From positions 123,883 through 187,882 of the forward strand of contig JAAEAF010006592.1 in the NCBI GenBank assembly GCA_011037195.1: a stretch of 64,000 nt of DNA. Direction: 5' to 3'. Position numbers and translations under genes: made by a program. This DNA comes from Triatoma infestans. Lineage: Eukaryota > Arthropoda > Insecta > Hemiptera > Reduviidae. A model generated the notes under the pieces. That model ran no database searches. It worked only from the letters and a program-made list of their open reading frames with translations, and was not told the DNA's origin. Within the stretch, counting starts at the first letter, position 1, and each line of letters starts with the position of its first letter. Below are positions 34,345 to 46,270 of the stretch, one piece after another.

Positions 34345-35485
34345 TGTTAAGGCCACATATAAAATTAGAAAATAGTAAATAATAATAGTAAACTTAAAAT
34401 GATTGTCAACAAAATTAAAAATTAAAAATTCTCTAAAATTTAAACTTTGTACTGTAAAATGTAAATCACGAAAACAGTCAGTAGTCGCTTAGAGCTTGCC
34501 CAGGGCACACACACACACGCATACACCGCTGTTATCTAGTCAAGTGATTCGATTCAATTTCTTCACGTCAATTCAGTTATTTCTTTTTATGTTTTCTCCA
34601 CATTGGAGCACGCTACAGCATTCTTCGCTTCATGCAGATGCTTTTCACATCAAGAAGAAAACTGAACAGGTGACAAAAGAAAACCATCAAAAAAAAGTAA
34701 GTGCACTTACATTTTACAAAGAAAGACGTACGAGTATTATTTGCGCATGCACAACTCTACCAATAGATGGCAGGCCACTCATCGCTTTAATAAGTAGAAG
34801 CATTACGAATACATCGTAGCATAACTTGCTAGCACAGTGGTAGCGTGAGCGATTACCATTCATATAAGCATAAAGCACAGGTTCAAGACCCACCACCGTT
34901 GTAGTTTTTTTTTTCTTTTATAAATTCACGCAGCTAATTATAATACATTGCATTATGTGCAAACATACAATTTTACATTTAAAATTATAATTAATAATTT
35001 AATTCATTTCAATTTTTCCGTATTCTGTTTATTCTTGTTAAAATCATTTTTTCTTTCTTTTTCTTAATTCATTTATTAAGTTAACTTTTACTTTTGCTAG
35101 CATATAAAATATTTATTATAAACAGAACGTTTTAATTTAATTATTGTTCTATAGAACGTTACTTATATTTATTGTAATATTTTCAAAACAAGTGGCCACT
35201 TTCCTTTGCTTCATTTAAATTCATTCATTTATATTACATAGAAATATTATTTATTTTTTCTCATTATTTTTTGTTGTTATTCAAGAAATAAATTTTAATT
35301 TTGTTTTTCTACAGTAAACTATTTTCTTCTTATTTATAAACACTCATCAATCTCTTTCTAGCTTTGAAAGTTGGTTATTGCAGATCTTGCTGTCCCTCTC
35401 ACCTTACTGCATAGTACATTTAATATACAAGAAGTGTGCGGCGAAATAGGAAAGGCCTATACGGACCTCTATCCGCCGTGCAACA
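34345..35485 (+). repeat. BEL element 5' LTR
   Basis: This is 1,141 bp, TG...CA, and matches 41153-42296 along its whole length. It contains a CA-rich stretch (about 34,506-34,520), a tRNA-like Pol III promoter (34830-34890) and a long AT-rich 3' half with several AATAAA-like strings. Confidence 0.97.
34820..34916 (+). other. tRNA-like A/B-box sequence inside the 5' LTR
   Basis: An A-box TAGCACAGTGG (34830-34840) and a B-box GGTTCAAGACC (34880-34890) both fit the Pol III internal-promoter consensus exactly, 39 bases apart. A run of T follows about 15 bases after the B-box, usable as a Pol III terminator. The arms do not fold into a full tRNA (D-stem about 3 bp, weak T-stem, no clean acceptor), so it is a tRNA-like relic or SINE head, not a tRNA gene. 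It lies in the element's own orientation. Confidence 0.6.
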
Positions 35486-35492
35486 TTCTTTT

Positions 35493-35510
35493 TGGCGCCC
35501 GAACCGGGAC
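35493..35510 (+). promoter_or_regulatory. Primer-binding site
   Basis: TGGCGCCCGAACCGGGAC starts 7 bases after the 5' LTR. It is complementary to the 3' end of an animal lysine (UUU) tRNA except for one base (the usual ...GAACAGGGAC). It primes minus-strand DNA synthesis. Confidence 0.85.
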
Positions 35511-35879
35511 ACTTATTCTGTAAAGGCAGGACTCTGCAATACCCAATTTCCTTACAATATAATATATTTAGATCTAATTATTTATTTCATATTGTAAACA
35601 TTTAACAATTATTTATTTCTTAAATTTGTTTTCTTAATTTTTATTCTATTTTCACTTTATTTTTTATGCAGATTTATTGTACTTGCAAGGCTTTAACATT
35701 TCTTCCATTCATTTAGTTTGCTTAAAAATTTGGTTGCCCAATTAATTTAGCCTTTGTATTCAATATTATCATTTCCCCTTTATTTATAACTTTCCATTTA
35801 TAATTGTCTACTTCTTTGTGGGTAATTGATTTGCTTTCTTTCTTTCTCAAATTTTTCTGATTTAACTTGGCCCATTCCA

Positions 35880-38800
35880 ATGGAGAATCTTAAGCCCGAG
35901 CAAGCCGCCGTGCTCTCCCCATTGAGGACGAAACTCCAGAGTTTGGGGCATAAAATTAAGACAATAGTAGAGCAAGGGCGCTCTATTACTGAAGATAAAT
36001 CGCAATTGTTCTTGTTTAAAGGAATGTATAAGAAGCTAGATTCCTATTTCGACAACTTTCATGCCACTTGGGACCGCATAATAGAGCTTCTAGCCTCATG
36101 GGAGGAAACCAGCCTTTTTCCTTCACAGCAAGATAAAGGATTGCAACAGGCTGTAGAGCGATATTATTATGAAGCATGCGCGATTTATGAGCATCACATG
36201 AACCCCACTCCCTCTTCTGCTGCAGCTGCACCTTCTGCTGCCGGACAGTCTACGGGGCTTAACGAATCTCGCATAATCAAAGCGCAATATCCGCAAATAA
36301 ATCTTCCAAGCTTCGATGGGAATCAAGCCGAATGGCCACTCTTCCGTGATACCTTCAACGCACTTGTTCACTCAGATGCTGCGTTATCAGGCATTGAGAA
36401 ATTCCTTTTCCTTATTTCCTGTCTGAAAGGACCAGCACTCACTTTAATAAAGGGAATCGAGCTAGAAGAGGCCAACTATTCCCAAGCTTGGAACCTGCTC
36501 AACTCCACATATAATGACAAGCGAAGATTGGGGCACAAATATTTGAAGACGGTGCTAGACTTTGTTCCATTCAAAGGTCGGCCATCCACCAGCAGTATAA
36601 AGCACCTATTAACCACAGTAGTAGAAAGTATCGACTCCTTCAAAAAGCTGAAAATTCCCAACGGGGAAGACTTCTTATTTTTATACCTTGTCCTGCGTTG
36701 TCTGGACAGGGGTACCAGGACTGCCTTTGAGACACAATATGCTCGCACAGAATTTCCTACTTATCAAAATCTTATCGATTTCATCCGAGTGGAATGGAGG
36801 TCTTCTGAATTAACCAATGAAGATACGAACTCTTTCCCCAACCAGCCTAGAGCCGCCTATCATCCATCGAGTAGCAAAGGAAACATATCCAAAGCCTCTC
36901 TTCTGGTAGACAACAAAGCTGACAACCCCCAGCAAGGTTCCAGGAGCAAAACGCCTAGTACCAGGACAAAGGTTGTGCGCATGTCTTGTCCAGTCTGCAA
37001 GGCAGCTCACACTCTATACCAATGTGAACTATTCAGAAAAGCCTCACCATCCGAACGGCTAGCCTTCTTGAAGGGCTGGAAGGGTTGTACTAATTGTCTC
37101 TCTAGCAAGCATTCAAAGGATAGATGCAGTTCGCAGAGGAGATGTCAAGTTTGTGCTCAAGATCACCATTCATGGCTGCACCTTCCGCAACAGGAACGCA
37201 CCATTCAGCCACATTCGGCGGTAGTTCCCAGCACGAACGGAATAACACTAGGGAGTCATGGCCATCCAAATGAGATATTGTTAGGCACTGCTATAATTGA
37301 AATCCAGGACGCTCAAGGCGCTTACCAAAGAATCCGTGCCGTCACTGACAGCGGAAGCCAGCACTCATTTATCACTGCAGACAGTGTAAGAAGATTAGGC
37401 TTAACCGAACAGCCGTGTACTCAAAATGTTTCAGGAATTGGTCAGGCACCTCTTAGTGGCATTTCCGGAAAGCTGACATGTCACATCCGTTCCACGCTCA
37501 CATCAGACTCTAGAGAACCTATCTCCCTGGAAGTTATTGTAGTCTCTCGCATTACCGGCCAGCTCCCGCACGACGCGCTTCCCTTAGATGTGCGGTCCTT
37601 ATATAAGTCATACGTTTTGGCTGATGAAGAATTCTGGAAACCAGGGCCAGTCGAGTTCTTGATTGGAGGTGACTTGTTTTACGACATCGTTACAGGGCGT
37701 CCCATCATGATATCTCCTGAAGTACCTAGATTGATGCCAACCACATTTGGCTTCATAGCTGGAGGCCCTACAAAAACTACAACCGCATCTGATGAGTCAT
37801 CTGTTCTCTTAGCACCATCTGTTAAGGAGTTAGAGAGCGTAATGACGAAATTTTGGGAGATGGAAGAAGTAACCCAGCGGCCTCTAGTATCAGAAGAGGA
37901 AGAGATATGCGAATCACACTTTGCCTCTACTCATAGTAGAACTCCTTCTGGGCGCTATGTCGTAGCCTTACCACTGAAGGATTCAATCAGCAAATTGGCC
38001 AATCCGAAACAGCAAGCACTGAGCAGACTCTTGAGCTTGGAAGCCAAGCTCGCAAATAAGGCCGCCTTAAGGAAAGAGTACCATAGCTTCATGAAAGAAT
38101 ACTTAGCGTTAGGACATATGAAGATAGTTCCTTCAGGCACATCGGCTTACACTATACCTCACCACTCTGTTGTTAAGACACAAGCGGGTCAAACCAAGTT
38201 ACGCGTTGTCTTCGACGCCTCTTGCAGTACGCCTACTGGTTCTCTAAATGATCATCTATTCTCTGGACCTAAACTACAATTGGACATTGGCGATGTCATC
38301 ACCAATTTGCGAATACATCCGTACGTGTTCGTAGCCGACTTAGTAAAAATGTATCGCCAGATTCTGTTGAATCCAAGTGATCGAAGGTATCAACATATTT
38401 TATGGAGATTCAGCCCACATGAAAGCATCCAGGAGTACGAATTGTGCACTGTCACCTATGGCGAGAAGGCGTCAGCATTCCTATCACAGAGAACCATCAG
38501 GCAATTAGTATATGATGAAGGTGTATCTTACCCTCTAGCCTCAAGAGCACTGCTTGAAGACATATATGTGGATGATATAGCCACAGGAGCGTCATCGATA
38601 GCGGAGGTGATACAACTAAAAAACGAACTCATCACTTTGCTAGCCAAAGGAGGATTTCATTTAAGCAAATGGGCATCCAACTGCCCAGAGTTACTGAATA
38701 CCCTAAAAGAAGATGAAATCGGCGATTCCTGCATAACTTTATGCGATGAAAGTCTTTGTGCGATGATCAAGGTACTGGGCATACAGTGGAACCCTAGAGA

Positions 38801-39430
38801 TGATGTCTTCTCATATGAAATATGCGCTCCCCAATGGAGACCTACAAAGAGGGCCATTTTATCAACTATTGCGCGCATATACGATCCACTGGGATATCTG
38901 GCTCCCGTTATTTTCTATGCTAAAACACTTCTACAAGATTTGTGGAAGGCTAAAATAGGTTGGGACGAAATCGGTCCTCCTGAAGTTATTAGCAAATGGC
39001 AACTCTTTCTTGACCAGCTCAGCTACTTACGTAAGATAAAGCTTCCTCGCTATCTAACGTCATCCGACGCAACGCTGCACAAGATAATAGGTTTCAGTGA
39101 TGCATCCCAACGAGGATATTCCGCAGTCCTTTACCTGCTTGCCATCTCTTGCCAAGGGGCTCAGGTGTCTCTACTGAAGGCGAAAACCAAGCTTGCGCCC
39201 ATAAAGCCAACCACTATACCTCGACTAGAGCTCTCTGGAGCATTACTACTAAGCCGTCTCTTTCAATCCTGCAAGAGCCTTATGAGCAAAATGAAAATCG
39301 CTGAGTCCCGGTTCTTTACAGACTCCATGGTAGTGTTAGGATGGCTTTCTACACCCCCAGAAACTCTCAATGCCTACGTAGCTCACAGAGTCGTCGCAAT
39401 ATTAGAGACAACACTGAAAGAAGCCAATGG
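35880..39430 (+). pseudogene. BEL gag-pol, 5' part (gag, protease, RT, RNase H)
   Basis: I start at the ATG at 35880; an upstream in-frame TTG extension is unlikely to be used. Residue positions are counted from that ATG. Gag DUF1759 region is about 138-290 (INLPSFDGNQAEWPLF to LGHKYLKTVLDF). Zinc knuckles lie around 385-425, including CTNCLSSKHSKDRC (C-x2-C-x4-H-x4-C, from 37086). The aspartic protease active site is AVTDSGSQHSF, Asp at residue 490 (37347), DUF1758 type. The RT has VVFDASC, FVADLVKMYRQI (motif A) and YVDD at 896-899 (38565-38576). RNase H begins GFSDASQRGYSAVLY near residue 1074. The reading frame is open throughout to 39500, but its sense ends near 39,430, where the BEL pattern jumps to the next frame. 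Apart from that jump the protein looks intact. Confidence 0.93.
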
Positions 39431-41110
39431 AGTTATACTCCATCCCAGGACAATCCGGCAGATTGTAGCTCTCGTGGTACATTGCCAGCAGTACTTCTAA
39501 ATCATCCGCTATGGTGGGCGGGACCTCCATGGCTCCTCACTACGGAAGACAAATGGCCCAAACCAGTCGCCAAATTTGATGATCGCCTTCCAGAAATGAA
39601 GGTTAAGAATGTCACGGCGCTCAATATCACGAACGAGTCAAACATACTTGACTGGATGGAGCATTTCAGTTCTTATTCCAAGTTACTACGCAGTACCGCT
39701 TATGCCTTGAGATTCATAGACAGACTCAAGCATCGTGCATCGCTCATTGGACCCATATCCGTGGCCGAATATAGAAAAGCTGGAAAATTACTGATTATGT
39801 TGGTACAAGGCCAATACAAGACATCAAGCGGTCAGTTAGCAGACCTCAAATCGCTCCGCTCCTTACGTCCATTCCTTGACCAAGACCGTCTCGTCAGGGT
39901 GGGCGGTCGACTTCAGCATTCCAGCCTACCCTTTGATGCCAAGCATCCACTACTGATCCCGGCCGGTTGCCACTTCACCAGGCTGCTGATTGATCATTAC
40001 CATCTCTCCTACCTACATCTAGGGAGCACATCTCTTCAGACCATGCTGCAAAGTAGATATTGGATCCCTGGAGCGAGAGGGCTGATCCGCAGACATGTTT
40101 TCAACTGCATCACATGCTATAAGGCTACACGCTCTCCGCAGACTCCAGTAATGGGCAGCTTGCCCTCCTCTCGGCTCCAGGAAGGTCAGGTATTTTCTCA
40201 CGTTGGCGTTGACTATGGCGGACCATTTCACATCCGCGAGTCCTTGAGAAAAAAGGCAGCAATTGGAAAAGCTTATCTATGCCTATTTGTCTGCATGACC
40301 ACCAAAGCAGTGCATCTGGAGCTGGTATCAAGGTACACTACAGACGCTTTCCTTGCAGCATTTGAGCGCTTCATTAGCAGAAGAGGGAAGCCGACGCACA
40401 TGTACTCCGACTGCGGAACGAATTTCATCGGCGCATCTAACCGGCTGAAGGAACTTATATTGTTGATGAGATCGACAGAAACGCAAGAGCGAATCGTCCA
40501 GTACACAGTCCCACAAGAAATAAAATGTTCGTTTAATCCCCCTTCAGCACCGCATTTTGGAGGATTGTGGGAGGCAGGCATGAAATCTTGTAAAACTATT
40601 CTAAGCAAGATAACTGGTGAAAACGCTCTCACGTTCGAGGAATTGGCTACTCTACTCTGCAGAATAGAAGGCATTCTTAATTCTAGACCACTCGCACCGC
40701 AAGGATCTGACCCTCAGTGCACGGAGTGCCTGACACCAGAACACTTTCTGATTGGAAGGCCGATAACTGCTTTACCTGAGGAGCAACTTCCCAGTAGCTC
40801 AAACTTAGTCCAACGATGGAAACTCATCCAACAAAAGACTCAGCATTTCTGGAGACGATGGCGGATGGAGTACCTCAATCTTCTTCAACAACGGAAGAAG
40901 TGGAACAAGGACATTCCCAACATTAATGTAGGAGATCTAGTCATCATCAAAGAGCCCAACTCACCGCTAAAATCTTGGCCATTAGCCAGAGTCTTGGAAA
41001 CACATCCCGGAAATGATGGCATCGCCCGGGTCGCCACAATTAAAACTAACTCGGGCAGCTACAAGCGGCCTGTCGCCAAGCTAGTCCCCCTAATTTCCCT
41101 CAATGAATAA
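39420..41110 (+). pseudogene. BEL pol, 3' part (integrase and DUF5641)
   Basis: This continues gag-pol in a different frame. The shift is what a single-base deletion (or two-base insertion) between about 39,405 and 39,440 would give. No slippery site typical of programmed frameshifting is evident, so I treat it as damage or a sequencing error. It begins with the BEL signature SQDNPADCSSRG and HPLWWAGPPWL. An HHCC zinc domain follows (about 39,990-40,130, DHYHLSYLHLG to CITCYK). The integrase core has catalytic Asp in GVDYGGPF (40211), Asp in YSDCGTNF (40409) and Glu in GLWEAGMKS (40571). The C-terminal DUF5641 region (WNKDIPNINVGDLVIIKE, then WPLARVLETHPG) ends at a TAA at 41108-41110, about 40 bases before the 3' LTR. 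Confidence 0.93.
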
Positions 41111-41140
41111 TTAGCATTTTGTAAAAATTTAATAAAATTT

Positions 41141-41150
41141 TGGTGGGCGG
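41141..41150 (+). promoter_or_regulatory. Polypurine tract
   Basis: TGGTGGGCGG lies two bases before the 3' LTR, the position expected for the plus-strand primer. It is G-rich but interrupted by pyrimidines. Confidence 0.7.
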
Positions 41151-41152
41151 TA

Positions 41153-42296
41153 TGTTAAGGCCACATATAAAATTATAAAATAGTAAATAATAATAGTAAA
41201 CTTAAAATGATTGTCAACAAAATTAAAAATTAAAAATTCTCTAAAATTTAAACTTTGTACTGTAAAATGTAAACCACGAACAGCAGTCAGTAGTCGCTTA
41301 TAGCTTGCCCAGGGCACACACACACACGCATACACCGCTGTTATCTAGTCAAGTGATTCGACTCAATTTCTTCACGTCAATTCAGTTATTTCTTTTAGTT
41401 TTTCTCCACATTGGAGCACGCCACAGCATTCTTCGCTTCATGCAGATGCTTTTCACATCAAGAAGAAAACTGAACAGGTGACAAAAGAAAACCATCAAAA
41501 AAAAGTAAGTGCACTTACATTTTACAAAGAAAGACGTACGAGTATTATTTGCGCATGCACAACTCTACCAATAGATGGCAGGCCACTCATCGCTTTAATA
41601 AGTAGAAGCATTACGAATACATCGTAGCATAACTTGCTAGCACAGTGGTAGCGTGAGCGATTACCATTCATATAAGCATAAAGCACAGGTTCAAGACCCA
41701 CCACCGTTGTAATTTTTTATTCTTTTATAAATTCACGCAGCTAATTATAATACATTGCATTATGTGCAAACATACAATTTTACATTTAAAATTATAATTA
41801 ATAATTTAATTCATTTCAATTTTTCCGTATTCTGTTTATTCTTGTTAAAATCATTTTTTCTTTCTTTTTCTTAATTCATTTATTAAGTTAACTTTTACTT
41901 TTGCTAGCATATAAAATATTTATTATAAACAGGACGTTTTAATTTAATTATTGTTCTATACAACTTAACTAATTAATATTTATTGTAATATTTTCAAAAC
42001 AAGTGGCCACTTTCCTTTGCTTCATTTAAATTCATTCATTTATATTACGTACAAATATTATTTATTTTTTCTCATTATTTTTTGTTGTTATTCAAGAAAT
42101 AAATTTTAATTTTGTTTTTCCACAGTAAACTATTTTCTTCTTATTTATAAACACTCATCAATCTCTTTCTAGCTTTGAAGGTTGGTTATTGCAGATCTTG
42201 CTGTCCCTCTCACCTTACTTCATAGTACATTTAATATACAAGAAGTGTGCGGCGAAATAGGAAAGGCCTATACGGACCTCTATCCGCCGTGCAACA
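41153..42296 (+). repeat. BEL element 3' LTR
   Basis: This is 1,144 bp, from TGTTAAGG to GCAACA, followed by the duplication GAATC. It contains the same tRNA-like A- and B-boxes (41638-41648 and 41688-41698) as the 5' LTR, both unchanged. Confidence 0.97.
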
Positions 42297-42301
42297 GAAT
42301 C

Positions 42302-43030
42302 CATCCAAATCTGATATTCCGATTCCTTTTCCAAATCCATAAATCCATGAATAAGATTTCCTACGTTCAAGTGCGTTCACTTGATAGGAATCCCTTGTGA
42401 TACAACAGAGGTAGAATAATTGGATAGAATGAGACAGGTGAGTGACTGGTGGCCAGGGCTACCAAGTGGTGATTATTAGGCCGTAACTGGTCAGTTGATC
42501 ATTGCACTGCTGTCTAGAATTGAATAGTTAATGGGGTGATTTTTTTAGGTTGGTATAATTGTTAATATTTAATAAATATATATAAATACTGCTGGAGTTT
42601 AGAATAGTCTCGCAACATAAAGCGACCTAGAATGTTTTTTACACTTTGCTAATATTGAGTACAAACACCTTCCTTCCAGAAGCGGATATAAGAATGTAAG
42701 TTAAGAGTTTGTTGTAAAGTTAAAGGGCCGGAGTGTACTTCTGACATAACAGGATATCCTACAGTGGTGAAGGGTTGTTTGTAGAGCAAACCACCAGTGA
42801 TCCTAACTCCCCATTCTTTTCAAGGACAGCACTTCCCATTTAGGATTGTCAAGCGAGCCTTCTTCCTACTTTGGGCGTTCTCAAACCGTCCCTTAACGAG
42901 CGGCATGGTCCACTTGAGATGATAGCCATTACCATAACAACCGTATTAAAGCCACAACTTTACATAAATTGCTATAAAAAAACAACTATGAGGAGAAATC
43001 GGACATGATTTTTCCATTAAAAAAAAAAAC
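42302..43030. other. Unassigned sequence
   Basis: Flank of the BEL insertion. Nothing recognised. Confidence 0.4.
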
Positions 43031-43033
43031 TGC

Positions 43034-43125
43034 TGTGAAAGTCTCACACCATTTCCTCTGCCACAACCTAACTGCCTAATTGTCTTCAAACATGGAAGTT
43101 TTACTTAATGTATAGTTCATCTTAG
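43034..43125 (-). repeat. HINE-like hairpin-end fragment
   Basis: 'gctgtgaaagtctcacacc' + 'atttcctctgccacaac' and 'ggaagttttacttaatg' match the hairpin end and adjoining interior with several changes. Confidence 0.5.
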
Positions 43126-43272
43126 CGACTTCATTAGCAGAACAAAAATAAAAATGTCGGAGTTAAGTGTAAAAAAAGTTACTCCATGATAAGAGATCGT
43201 AAATAACTTTAATGCATCACTGAACAAGCATAAATATACATTAACCTAAACAGAAATTTTTCAGAACAATTA

Positions 43273-43410
43273 ATGGCCATATCTTGGAATACTAGAGGAG
43301 CTAGGGGCATGCAGCACTCAAAATTCCCCTATAGCCAGCAAGTAGCGGAGATAAAAGCGAAAGAGGATGTAGAGCTAGTATTTCAAGATATAGAAATGCA
43401 TGAACTTTGA
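43273..43410 (+). pseudogene. LINE endonuclease N-terminal fragment
   Basis: The ATG at 43273 opens 45 codons ending in TGA. MAISWNTRGARGMQHSKF is the start of a LINE endonuclease domain (WN-x-RG motif), followed by VAEIKAKEDVELVFQD, where the family has the catalytic Glu in ...FLQE. Here it reads Q-D. Nothing downstream continues the domain, so it is an isolated fragment about 60 bp from the preceding AT-rich tract. Confidence 0.65.
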
Positions 43411-43639
43411 TAAGATGGGGTTGGTTCCCGCCTCCCCAATACACTGACAGTTGCAGACATGACATTATTGTCAATATCTTGGTTTTTTTCAGCCCTCATT
43501 AATTACTCGTATAATGGGTTAATTTCTTTTCAAAACCAAAAAATAAGTAAATAAATAAATAAATGGATGGATTATAATTGTTTTTTTGGGGGGCATAAGG
43601 ACTACTTTAATGCTTCTATGTGTGGCAACATCTTTCGTC

Positions 43640-43990
43640 AACACCCCGTAAATGGGTTTGTGGTTTATCGCGAAAGAAATTCAGAAACCTATTCTATAAA
43701 GTTGAACTTTCGGTTAACCGATTTCCTTCAACTTGGAATTTGAGCAGTAACGTATTTGATATACCTTCATTAACATTGTCAGTGAACCGTGCAAGGTACT
43801 GAAATGGCACCTCAGGGAACAAATAAACAGTGCAGGTCCCCCAAAACGCCACTAGAAAATTATTTCAAATAAAAGTGATTTGTATAATTGGGGTGCAATA
43901 TTTGTGGAAAATCATTATCTATAACGACCTGACACATCCAGTATTCCAGTTGGATTTTCTTTAATTCAGAATAATGCATTACATTAATAT
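43640..43990 (-). repeat. HINE-like fragment
   Basis: 'gaaacctattctataaagtt', 'tttcggttaaccgattt', 'cttggaatttgagcagtaac', 'gaaatggcacctcaggg' and 'aattatttcaaataaaagtg' follow the family order. Neither terminus is clear. Confidence 0.6.
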
Positions 43991-45690
43991 CAAAATTAGA
44001 AATAGAAAACAATGTTTATTACACCGGTGAGTATAATAAACAATGCGATATTCCTGTGAAAAAAAAATATAAATATTAGAATTGCCACAAACCAAATAAG
44101 AATAATTATATTTTATTTTTAAAGTAGGCATATGTAAAAGAACGGTTCATTTCACAAGAGAACCTTGGCTTAAATATCGATACACACCTTAAGGTTAATT
44201 CAGATCCTGCTGATTAAATCTCTAATTCTTATTGATTACAGTACTGATTTAATGGTCACTTAAATGCTAATTTAATTCTTGACTCAATTATTTAATTCTT
44301 AGTTTTCAATTATCCTAATTGATTAGATTGATAAGAAAACTATTTGTTTTAATAAAATTGTATTTATCATTAGAATGCACGGATATTTAGTTTATTCACG
44401 AATATAAACTTGAAGTCTCAAGAAAATGTCTGCGAGACACATTAGTGTGATAAAGCTGAAAGCTGAAACTTTTCAGCCGCAGTCTGCTGAACCTCTGTAG
44501 ACAATATTGACGAAATCTGACAGTCTCTAGTAAAGAACCAGTACGCTGAACTCTGCTCTCTTCAAAACAATCAACCGACTGCCTGTTTTTTTTTTCTTTT
44601 TTTATTCTTTCATCTTCTTTAAATAATAATCTCTTTGTAATCTAAAGTGTCTCACGAAGTGGATTTATTATGTTCCAAGTGTAATTCATTCAAAAATAAA
44701 GCCAACATGATTCGATGAAACCTGCTATCTCTGGAATCATCAAGAACAGTTTCTATCCTGCACTCCAATAAAACAGCTGCAAATGGCCAGTGCCATTTAT
44801 CCTCTATTTGGTCAGCAATTTAACCTCTATTTGGTTATTTGCAAGCTTTTTTCGAATTAAACTTTAAATCGCAACAATGGTCAGTAGAGTACTACATGAT
44901 AAGAGTTGGCGATTAAAATTCTGAAGTATTTTGAAGTAAATTCTGAAGTATCCCGTATTCTTATTAGACGAGAAATAGAAAAGATTCACACACAAAAAAA
45001 AAAAAAGAAAAATATAATCGTATCTATCACTGCTGATTACAGCACCAAGTTGTAACTTGTAGCGCTCTGTACGCCATTTTACTTGCGATGTGATTTGAAT
45101 ATTTATTGTCTTTAATATTAGTTGGTTTTAATCTTTATATATTTTTTCAAACGACATCTTTATGTATATCAAATGTAATCCACATTTATTATAACAAAAT
45201 AACTTTATTATCCTCTAAAATATTCATCCAGTTTGTTTACAAAAGAACTCAACAAATTGCATACCAATCCTTGCATGCAGAACTAGATCAATGATACAGC
45301 GTGCGCAAACATTCAAACAGTTCAACATTGATTCAAATAAAGTTGTGACAGTGAAAGTAATCAGAATTTCTAAGAATAAAATTTAAATTTAGAACATTGT
45401 GAATACTTCATAAAAAAATAAATTTTTCAAAAGTTAAGGCGCGAAATATTAATACTTTTTTTTTTCACTATATCTCCCAAATAGAAAGGTCAGGTTTAAT
45501 CAGAGTTTCTACATTTATTATTTGTCCTTGAAGTTTACATGGTAATCGAGAGAGCCGTAATTATATTATTGAAACTACAGAGGTCTAATTTAAAAGTCAT
45601 AACAAGTAGTTCTTTAAGAACAGCCCCAAATGAAGCTCCTCGGAAAAATATTTGAAACGGTTAAAACCACTTTATACAAGAACAACCGGG
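43991..45690. other. Unassigned AT-rich sequence
   Basis: A short direct repeat (CCTCTATTTGGT) lies at about 44,803 and 44,824, and there is an A-run near 44,995. No gene is recognised. Confidence 0.4.
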
Positions 45691-45691
45691 A

Positions 45692-46270
45692 AAAAAAAGG
45701 TTGATTTGAAACACTCACACGAAACGTTTGATTGGCCTTAGCCTCACCTAAATATATAGGAAGTAGTTGTTCTTTTAGATACACCTGACTGTGACTACAT
45801 TGTATGGCAGCGCTCCTGTCAACCACAGTGAAAGCTCGTTAATGGCTATTTAATGTCTAGCAGCAGATTCCCCAAACTCCCGCAAATCAATTTATTTCGA
45901 AAAAGTTTCATGTTTTATCCCAGCAATTCAATATTCCAAGTTTTCTGGAATATTTCAGTAACTGAGTACTTCCAGCTGACCGACTTATTTCATACTTGGA
46001 ATGCATTTAACATATCTATAAGTTTAAGCTGCAACTCAACCAGGAAACTTAAAAAAAAAAAAATCAATAAAGCTGCACTTCCGGTTGATAGATTTTAACT
46101 GAAACTTTCAGATCGTAAAGCGAAGATAATAATATCTAAAAAAGATGAGTTTGAGCTTAAAATATGTATTTCAGGTGAAAAACACCGTCCACCAAAACCC
46201 TGACATGAAGATTACTGCTCTGAAAAACAGTAAAAGCATACAGCTCTGACAGCAGTTAGAGAAAGTGAAA
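45692..46270 (-). repeat. HINE-like copy with both ends
   Basis: It runs from 'gatttgaaacactcacacg' to 'cagcagttagagaaagtgaa', with 'gcacttccggttgatagatt' and 'atgtatttcaggtgaaaa' inside. Confidence 0.8.

Larger units (their letters stand above)
34345..42296 (+). mobile_element. BEL/Pao LTR retrotransposon, nearly complete
   Basis: The element spans 7,952 bp. Two LTRs of about 1.14 kb, each beginning TGTTAAGG and ending GCAACA, are about 98% identical (roughly 25 differences by hand count), so insertion is fairly recent. The host duplication GAATC is exact on both sides (34340-34344 and 42297-42301). Five bases fits the 4-6 bp of BEL/Pao. Inside are a primer-binding site, a gag-pol reading frame with BEL-specific domains in order (DUF1759 gag, zinc knuckles, aspartic protease, RT with YVDD, RNase H, integrase, DUF5641), and a polypurine tract. 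There is no third open frame for an envelope. One frame change near the RNase H/integrase border breaks the polyprotein. Confidence 0.97.

Noticed and set aside
34820..34916. A genuine tRNA gene in the LTR
   Set aside because: Boxes fit, but acceptor and T stems do not pair and the anticodon arm is not convincing, so it is described as tRNA-like.
39405..39440. Programmed ribosomal frameshift in the BEL pol gene
   Set aside because: No slippery heptamer or downstream structure is evident, and BEL elements normally use a single frame, so an indel or sequencing error is simpler.
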